Shown here: positions 59,297 through 64,000 of the stretch, in pieces | Numbering within the stretch: the first letter of the stretch is position 1 | Layout of the letters: every line of letters begins with the position of its first letter | NCBI RefSeq assembly: GCF_030817055.1 | Contig: NZ_JAUSYV010000001.1 | Coordinates: 1,760,001 to 1,824,000 of the forward strand | Direction of reading: 5' to 3' | Source of the DNA: Bacillus sp. V2I10 | GTDB lineage: Bacteria > Bacillota > Bacilli > Bacillales > Bacillaceae | DNA length: 64,000 nt | Notes under the pieces: model-generated | The model's input: the letters and a program-made list of their open reading frames with translations, nothing else | Told to the model about the DNA's origin: nothing | The model's database searches: none | Program-made: the position numbers and the translations under genes

Positions 59297-59300
59297 TGTA

Positions 59301-59338
59301 AAAGGTGAGACCCGGTATATCCGGGTCTCACCTTTTTT
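59301..59338 (+). terminator. Intrinsic terminator after yrrS
   Basis: Fifteen-bp perfect stem AAAGGTGAGACCCGG (59301-59315) / CCGGGTCTCACCTTT (59321-59335) with TATAT loop and T run. Confidence 0.95.
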
Positions 59339-59345
59339 TCGCTTG

Positions 59346-59470
59346 AATGTCTAGTTCCATTACCCAACACCTCGGCCAGAAAAAAACCGGCAAAAAGTCA
59401 AAACCGGACTTTTCTGCCGCATTCTTATCTTCCCTTCCTGAGTAAACGAGCGCTTGCACTATTCTCATTT
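59346..59470. repeat. Dispersed intergenic repeat, copy 3
   Basis: Ordered blocks GTCTAGTTCCATTACCCAAC, CTCGGCCAGAAAAAAACCGG, GGCAAAAAGTCAAAACCGG, ATTCTTATCTTCCC, CTGAGTAAACGAGCGCTTGC. They match the block order of 36313-36425 and the terminal words of 41438-41498. The element lies exactly between the yrrS terminator and the end of the convergent yrzA, overlapping the yrzA stop by about two bases. Confidence 0.75.
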
Positions 59471-59669
59471 ATTTAGCTTTAAAATGCACAGCAGCACTAT
59501 AGAACCTTCTGCCTTCCTCTGTCACATGCATTTGATGGGCAACAGAATGAAGCTCAAGCAAAATGGCTTTATTTACCTCGATTTGCTCATTGATCTTTCT
59601 TTCCAAATCTGTGATTTTCTCTGCCTCAAAAAATTCTACTTTATCTTTTATAAACTCCAATTTAAACAT
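59469..59669 (-). CDS. yrzA: DUF2536 small protein (YrzA-like)
   Basis: 66 residues: MFKLEFIKDKVEFFEAEKIT, then a helical KINEQIEVNKAILLELHSVA, ending RRFYSAAVHFKAK. Matches the DUF2536 pattern, function unknown. The frame is open to 59690 but ATG 59669 follows GGAGGA by six bases. Divergent from yrrT. Confidence 0.88.
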   Translation of the reverse strand: MFKLEFIKDKVEFFEAEKITDLERKINEQIEVNKAILLELHSVAHQMHVTEEGRRFYSAAVHFKAK

Positions 59670-59779
59670 TAAGCAATCCTCCATTCTCATGCCCTATTAT
59701 TTTACCAAAATAACCGATGGAAAGTCTTTTCATTGCCTTAATGAAAGGGATTATGGTAAATTAAGAACAGTTCAATTTT

Positions 59780-59806
59780 TAATTCATAGTATACAGATAG
59801 GAATTA
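59780..59806. promoter_or_regulatory. CymR-type operator before yrrT
   Basis: Dyad TAATTC (59780-59785) ... GAATTA (59801-59806) with ATAGGAATTATTAA at the right half, the sort of AT-rich sequence bound by CymR. A TATACA (59789-59794) in the centre could be a -10. Assignment rests on known CymR control of yrrT-mtnN-mccAB-yrhC in B. subtilis and the presence of cymR here. Confidence 0.5.
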
Positions 59807-59840
59807 TTAAATTTGCAGCATATAATGGAGCGTGGCATAA

Positions 59841-60482
59841 ATGGGCAGAGAATTTGTAGAGTTATTTGAGGATTGGGCACATTCGTATGATTCAACTGTC
59901 GGTGGACATGATGAAGAATACAAAGAAGTTTTTGCAGGCTATGATCAAATTCTTAAAGCTGTCACACAGCTTTCTGGAAAAACGGTTCTTGAATTTGGTG
60001 TAGGTACCGGGAATTTAACGAATGAGCTTTTGAATAGAGGGAAAAAAGTATTTGGAATTGAACCATCGAAAACAATGCGTGAAAAGGCGGCAGAAAAGCT
60101 TGGCAGTACGGTGCACATCAGCGACGGAGATTTTTTGACATTTCCAGTTCCTGAGGAACAGATTGAAACGATTGTGAGCACATATGCTTTTCATCATCTA
60201 ACAGATGAAGAAAAGGAGAAAGCTGTCCGAATCTATAGCAGTCTTCTTGGAAAAGGTGGTAAAATAGTTTTTGCTGACACTGTTTTTACCGATCAGAAGG
60301 CGTATCAAGCCATGATCGAAAAATCGAAAAAGCAGCATTTCTTAAACCTGGCAAATGATCTTGAATCTGAATACTACACAACACATTCTGTCATGCGCCG
60401 TATTTTTGAAAGCAACTCTTTTGAAGTTACCTTTACACAAATGAATGAATTTGTCTGGTTAATGAAAGCAGTGAAACAATAA
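59841..60482 (+). CDS. yrrT: SAM-dependent methyltransferase YrrT
   Basis: 213 residues, MGREFVELFEDWAHSYDSTV at the start, SAM motif VLEFGVGTGNLTNEL (about 50-64), HHLTDEEKEKAV further on. Methyl acceptor unknown; first gene of the methionine-to-cysteine operon, so it may help convert SAM to S-adenosylhomocysteine, the MtnN substrate. ATG after GGAGCG. Confidence 0.92.
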   Translation: MGREFVELFEDWAHSYDSTVGGHDEEYKEVFAGYDQILKAVTQLSGKTVLEFGVGTGNLTNELLNRGKKVFGIEPSKTMREKAAEKLGSTVHISDGDFLTFPVPEEQIETIVSTYAFHHLTDEEKEKAVRIYSSLLGKGGKIVFADTVFTDQKAYQAMIEKSKKQHFLNLANDLESEYYTTHSVMRRIFESNSFEVTFTQMNEFVWLMKAVKQ

Positions 60483-60509
60483 TTCGCCTTTTGGAAAGGA
60501 TTTGACTAA

Positions 60510-61211
60510 ATGATGAAAGCAGCAATTATCGGAGCAATGGAAGAGGAAGTATCTATATTAAGAGAACAGCTTGAAAATCCTTCTTCAGAAACAATTGCAG
60601 GCAGTGAATTTACAACAGGAACATACAAAGGAATTGATGTGATTTTATTAAAATCAGGGATCGGAAAGGTAAACGCTGCAGTGAGCACAACCCTTTTACT
60701 TGACCGATATAAGCCTGATTATGTAATCAATACAGGATCAGCAGGCGGTTTTCATCAATCATTGAATGTAGGGGATGTAGTCATTTCATCTGAAGTGAGA
60801 CACCATGATGTTGATGTTACAGCATTCAATTACGAATACGGGCAGGTGCCGGGAATGCCGCCAGCTTTTTTACCGGATTCAAAGCTGGTTGAAATTGCAG
60901 CCCAACAAGCTGAAGGGCAAACAGGCATTCAAGTTGTAAAAGGACTGATTGCAACGGGTGACTCATTTATGAATGATCCGGAAAAAGTAGCATATATCCG
61001 CACTAAATTTGACAGCCTTTATGCAGTAGAAATGGAAGCAGCAGCTATTGCTCAAGTATCGCATCAATTTGGTGTACCATTTGTCATTATCAGATCATTA
61101 TCTGATATTGCCGGCAAAGAATCTGATGTTTCATTTGAACAGTATTTAGATACAGCAGCGAAGAACTCTGCACAGCTTGTTTTAAGTATTGTGAGTGCTT
61201 TAAAAAGCTAA
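60510..61211 (+). CDS. mtnN: 5'-methylthioadenosine/S-adenosylhomocysteine nucleosidase
   Basis: 233 residues. Removes adenine from methylthioadenosine and S-adenosylhomocysteine. Catalytic Glu in IIGAMEEEVSILRE, substrate-binding VEMEAAAIAQVSHQF, and catalytic Asp in IIRSLSDIAGKES. Two adjacent ATG codons (60510, 60513) could start; AAAGGA is nine bases upstream of the first. Second gene of the CymR-type operon. Confidence 0.97.
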   Translation: MMKAAIIGAMEEEVSILREQLENPSSETIAGSEFTTGTYKGIDVILLKSGIGKVNAAVSTTLLLDRYKPDYVINTGSAGGFHQSLNVGDVVISSEVRHHDVDVTAFNYEYGQVPGMPPAFLPDSKLVEIAAQQAEGQTGIQVVKGLIATGDSFMNDPEKVAYIRTKFDSLYAVEMEAAAIAQVSHQFGVPFVIIRSLSDIAGKESDVSFEQYLDTAAKNSAQLVLSIVSALKS

Positions 61212-61253
61212 TAGACGGGGTGATCCTCTTTTTAACTCTGGGGAGTGATTAAA

Positions 61254-62177
61254 ATGAAAGTTGTAAAGGGCATTGAAGAACTTATAGGGCATACACCGCT
61301 GATGGAGATTACACAATTTGAACTGCCTGCAGGAGTGCGCCTTTTTGCAAAACTTGAATTTTTTAACCCGGGCGGCAGCATTAAAGACCGTCTTGGCGTT
61401 GAATTGATAGATGAGGCGATTAAAACCGGCAAAATAAAAGAGGGCGGAACCATTATCGAGCCTACAGCAGGCAATACCGGAATCGGTCTCGCCCTTGCTG
61501 CGATTCACCGCAAAGTCAATGTTGTCGTATGCGTTCCTGAGAAATTCAGCATGGAAAAGCAGGATATTATGCGAGCTCTCGGAGCAAAGGTGGTCAATAC
61601 TCCAACTAGTGAAGGAATTAAGGGAGCTATTAAAAAAGCACAAGAACTACTTGAAGAGATCCCTGGTTCTTATTGTCCGCAGCAATTTGCCAATCCCGCG
61701 AACCCCCTTACTTATTACAAAACGCTCGGTCCCGAGCTTTGGGAGCAGCTGGATGGCCGCATTGATATATTTGTGGCTGGAGCGGGCACAGGCGGTACGT
61801 TCATGGGCACAGCCCAATATTTAAAAGAAAAGAACGAAAATATCAGGACTGCCATAGTCGAGCCTGAAGGCTCCATCTTAAATGGCGGTGAATCGGGCCC
61901 GCATAAAACAGAAGGTATCGGCATGGAATTCCTGCCAGGTTATATGGACGAGTCATATTTTAATAGCATTCATACCGTTTTAGATATAGATGCATTTAAC
62001 CGTGTAAAGGAGCTTGCTATAAAAGAAGGTCTTTTAGTTGGGAGCTCATCAGGAGCAGCACTTCACGCAGCACTAATAGAGGCAGAAAAAGCTAAATCGG
62101 GAACAAACATTGTAACCATTTTCGCTGACAGCAGTGAGCGTTACTTAAGTAAAAAAATCTATGAAGGAGGAATATAG
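61254..62177 (+). CDS. mccA: O-acetylserine-dependent cystathionine beta-synthase MccA
   Basis: 307 residues, the B. subtilis length. PLP lysine in NPGGSIKDRLGVEL, phosphate-binding PTAGNTGIGLALA, GAGTGGTFMGTAQYL. Condenses homocysteine with O-acetylserine to cystathionine in reverse transsulfuration. ATG 61254 follows GGGGAGTG by seven bases; GTG 61245 is part of that site. mccB starts one base after its stop. Confidence 0.95.
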   Translation: MKVVKGIEELIGHTPLMEITQFELPAGVRLFAKLEFFNPGGSIKDRLGVELIDEAIKTGKIKEGGTIIEPTAGNTGIGLALAAIHRKVNVVVCVPEKFSMEKQDIMRALGAKVVNTPTSEGIKGAIKKAQELLEEIPGSYCPQQFANPANPLTYYKTLGPELWEQLDGRIDIFVAGAGTGGTFMGTAQYLKEKNENIRTAIVEPEGSILNGGESGPHKTEGIGMEFLPGYMDESYFNSIHTVLDIDAFNRVKELAIKEGLLVGSSSGAALHAALIEAEKAKSGTNIVTIFADSSERYLSKKIYEGGI

Positions 62178-62178
62178 G

Positions 62179-63312
62179 ATGAAACGCAAAACAAAGATGA
62201 TTCATGGGGGTATAGTCGGAGATCCTCATACAGGAGCCGTATCAACGCCAATCTATCAAGTCAGCACATACAAACAGGATGGAGTCGGAAATCATAAAGG
62301 ATTTGAGTACTCACGTACCGGTAATCCTACAAGACACGCATTAGAAGAGCTGATTAAGGATCTTGAAGAAGGACACGCTGGCTTTGCTTTTGGTTCAGGT
62401 ATGGCTGCAATAACAGGAGTTATGATGCTTTTTAACAGCGGAGATCATGTTATTTTAACAGATGACGTTTATGGCGGAACATACCGCGTTATGACTAAAG
62501 TGTTAAACCGTCTTGGCATTGATTCTACATTTGTTGATACAAGTGATCTATCAAACATTGAAGGAGCGGTCAAAGAAAATACAAGAGCGCTATTTATCGA
62601 AACACCAACAAATCCGCTTCTTAAAATTACGGATGTAGAAGCTGCAGCCTCTCTGGCTAAAAAACATGGGCTGCTTACGATTGTAGACAATACATTCAGC
62701 ACTCCGTATTGGCAGACTCCTCTTTTAATGGGAGCAGATATTGTCCTTCATAGTGCAACAAAATACATCGGCGGCCACAGTGACGTTGTAGGAGGGCTTG
62801 TTGTCGTTAACTCTGAGGAGCTGGCTGAACAGCTTCACTTTGTCCAAAACTCCACTGGAGGAGTTCTGGGGCCTCAAGATTCATGGCTTCTTATTCGCGG
62901 CATTAAGACTCTTGCGCTGCGCATGGAGGCACATGAAAGAAATACTGCTGCAATCGTCCAGTTTCTTGTTCATCATCCAGCTGTTAAAAAGGTGTTTTAT
63001 CCAGGTCTTGCAGATCATCCAAACCATGAAATTGCCAAAAAACAGGCATCAGGTTTCGGCGGAATGGTTTCATTTGATGTAGGAAGCGAAGAGAAAGCAG
63101 AAGAAGTCTTGTCAAAAGTTAAGTATTTTACATTGGCTGAAAGCTTAGGTGCTGTTGAGAGTTTAATTTCCGTGCCTGCTAAAATGACGCATGCTTCGAT
63201 TCCTGCAGAACGCCGCATGGAGCTAGGCATAACAGATGGTTTAGTAAGAATTTCTGTAGGTATAGAAGATTCAGAGGATTTAATTGAAGACTTAAAAAAT
63301 GCTTTAAACTAA
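62179..63312 (+). CDS. mccB: Cystathionine gamma-lyase MccB
   Basis: 377 residues, Cys/Met metabolism PLP family. PLP lysine in LHSATKYIGGHSDVVGG; YSRTGNPTRHALEELI and FAFGSGMAAITGVMML are substrate and cofactor regions. Splits cystathionine to cysteine, 2-oxobutanoate and ammonia; B. subtilis MccB also has homocysteine lyase activity. AAGGAGG at 62163-62169 lies in the end of mccA. Confidence 0.96.
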   Translation: MKRKTKMIHGGIVGDPHTGAVSTPIYQVSTYKQDGVGNHKGFEYSRTGNPTRHALEELIKDLEEGHAGFAFGSGMAAITGVMMLFNSGDHVILTDDVYGGTYRVMTKVLNRLGIDSTFVDTSDLSNIEGAVKENTRALFIETPTNPLLKITDVEAAASLAKKHGLLTIVDNTFSTPYWQTPLLMGADIVLHSATKYIGGHSDVVGGLVVVNSEELAEQLHFVQNSTGGVLGPQDSWLLIRGIKTLALRMEAHERNTAAIVQFLVHHPAVKKVFYPGLADHPNHEIAKKQASGFGGMVSFDVGSEEKAEEVLSKVKYFTLAESLGAVESLISVPAKMTHASIPAERRMELGITDGLVRISVGIEDSEDLIEDLKNALN

Positions 63313-63402
63313 TTCCTCTTTTGCCGGAATTTACATGCATAAATCACCGCTGCTATATGTTATGTTTTAGTAGAGACACATTTATGGCAGGTGAAAAGTA
63401 AA

Positions 63403-63642
63403 ATGAATAAAAAACATGTTCGGCACCTAATGACAGATTACAAGAGATACGCATTTGTGCTGCTTGCAGTCAGTGTCTTTTTATATATGGGCATGCTGAT
63501 TCCCGCACAGGGCCAAGAACCCAGTGCAATAAAAGAATATGTGATGATGGGGACGACTTCAGTCTTCTTGGCAGCAGCCTTTTTCTGTTTTAAACGATCC
63601 ATCACATATAAGAAGCGTTTAGATGAGCAGGAAGATGCTTAA
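63403..63642 (+). CDS. yrhC: YrhC-like small membrane protein
   Basis: 79 residues with two membrane helices (about 17-37 and 48-65) and a charged C-terminus. Function unknown; the usual last gene of the yrrT-mccAB operon. The start is ATG 63403 nine bases after AGGTG; GTG 63391 overlaps that site. TTTACA at about 63329 and TATATG 63354 could form a separate weak promoter in the 90-base gap. Confidence 0.8.
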   Translation: MNKKHVRHLMTDYKRYAFVLLAVSVFLYMGMLIPAQGQEPSAIKEYVMMGTTSVFLAAAFFCFKRSITYKKRLDEQEDA

Positions 63643-63686
63643 AGAAGGAACATGCATGCTTTCTGTCTGTAATTTTATATAAAAAG

Positions 63687-63720
63687 AAGAACCCATTCCA
63701 GCCTTAGGATGGGTTCTTTT
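63687..63720. terminator. Bidirectional terminator after yrhC
   Basis: Ten-bp perfect stem AAGAACCCAT (63687-63696) / ATGGGTTCTT (63709-63718), A run to the left and T run to the right; serves yrhC and the convergent SGNH gene, whose stop overlaps it. Confidence 0.88.
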
Positions 63721-64000
63721 ACTTAGAATTGAGCACTTTGCTTTCAAGGATGGATAAATAAATTAGTTCTGCTCCCTGTGGCGTCATATGATTGCCTGAT
63801 GGATCGATGATTCCTGAATTTAATAAAGCTTCATCCGAATCTCCGCCGGCAAACTTCACCATATTTGTCCAATTATCTATTAAAGTAACATCATTTTTAT
63901 ATGCGACTTCGCGGGTAATATCGTTGTATGAGTTATGCCAGTTCCTGGCTCCATCAGTATGAGCATAAAGCTTCTTCGGATAGCGGGTGTAGTATAGTTT
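63719..64000 (-). CDS. C-terminal part of an SGNH-hydrolase-like protein
   Basis: Only the last 93 residues are in the window; the start lies beyond 64000. The frame reads YYTRYPKKLYAHTDGARNWH at the left, VTLIDNWTNMVKFAGGDS, and near the end DPSGNHMTPQGAELIYLSIL. DxxGNHMTPQGAEL resembles block V (Asp-x-x-His) of SGNH/GDSL esterases, including those fused to membrane acyltransferases such as OatA/YrhL. In B. subtilis yrhL lies in this neighbourhood, so that is a candidate, but the fragment is too short to be sure. Confidence 0.6.
   Translation of the reverse strand, partial: KLYYTRYPKKLYAHTDGARNWHNSYNDITREVAYKNDVTLIDNWTNMVKFAGGDSDEALLNSGIIDPSGNHMTPQGAELIYLSILESKVLNSK

Noticed and set aside
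1..64000. Defence island, prophage, integrated element or new multi-gene system
   Set aside because: Apart from one YczE-type gene and small repeats, all genes are recognised Bacillaceae core genes in conserved order; no integrase, transposase, phage or toxin-antitoxin genes seen.

Overview
The window is a gene-dense chromosomal segment of an endospore-forming member of the Bacillaceae (Bacillus/Metabacillus-like). Evidence: sporulation genes (spo0B, safA, coxA, bofC, spoVB), strong AGGAGG-type ribosome sites, many TTG/GTG starts, two T-box leaders, a 6S-1 RNA, and a gene order that, from memory of Bacillus subtilis, follows rpmA-spo0B-obg-pheBA through mccAB-yrhC almost gene by gene. I see no prophage, insertion sequence, CRISPR array, tRNA or rRNA.

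Layout. 1-3780: end of rpmA, then spo0B-obg and pheB-pheA (phenylalanine branch). 3782-9105: NAD synthesis, with nifS-niaR divergent from nadB-nadC-nadA around a shared control region carrying a perfect dyad (likely NiaR operator); nadC carries a +1 frameshift. 9111-13048: spore genes safA (expanded repeats), coxA, bofC. 13161-17507: ruvA-ruvB-DUF2905-queA-tgt-yajC (recombination, queuosine, Sec accessory). 17589-29317: membrane proteins, spoVB, comN, secDF, lapA-like, recJ, apt, relA, dtd. 29612-35393: SH3/amidase, a small ORF, T-box, hisS-aspS, 6S-1 RNA. 35507-41352: tcdA, rarA, a YczE-type membrane protein, cymR-iscS-mnmA. 41530-47048: TPR protein, recD2, yrrD, two tiny genes, an AI-2E-type permease, T-box. 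47133-59296: alaS, ireB-like, ruvX, DUF1292, mltG, trmR-trhP1-trhP2-udk, greA, pbpI, yrrS. 59469-63642: yrzA and the CymR-type sulfur operon yrrT-mtnN-mccA-mccB-yrhC. 63719-64000: 3' end of an SGNH-like gene.

How genes work together. tRNA maturation is heavily represented: queA/tgt (queuosine), tcdA (cyclic t6A), iscS/mnmA (2-thiouridine), trmR/trhP1/trhP2 (5-methoxyuridine), dtd, and three aminoacyl-tRNA synthetases under T-box control. Sulfur flow links cymR and iscS to the yrrT-mccAB methionine-to-cysteine operon, which carries a CymR-like dyad upstream. NifS probably supplies the Fe-S cluster of NadA.

The window is mostly conserved core genome and I did not find a clearly new multi-gene system. 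The best second-look items are the nadC frameshift, a probable internal start in safA, a T-box before hisS that does not look like a histidine sensor, both T-box promoters having their -35 box fused to the upstream stop codon, likely non-AUG starts (ATC and CTG), promoter-spanning dyads at recJ and mltG, a terminator arm that doubles as the pbpI ribosome site, and a dispersed intergenic repeat family.
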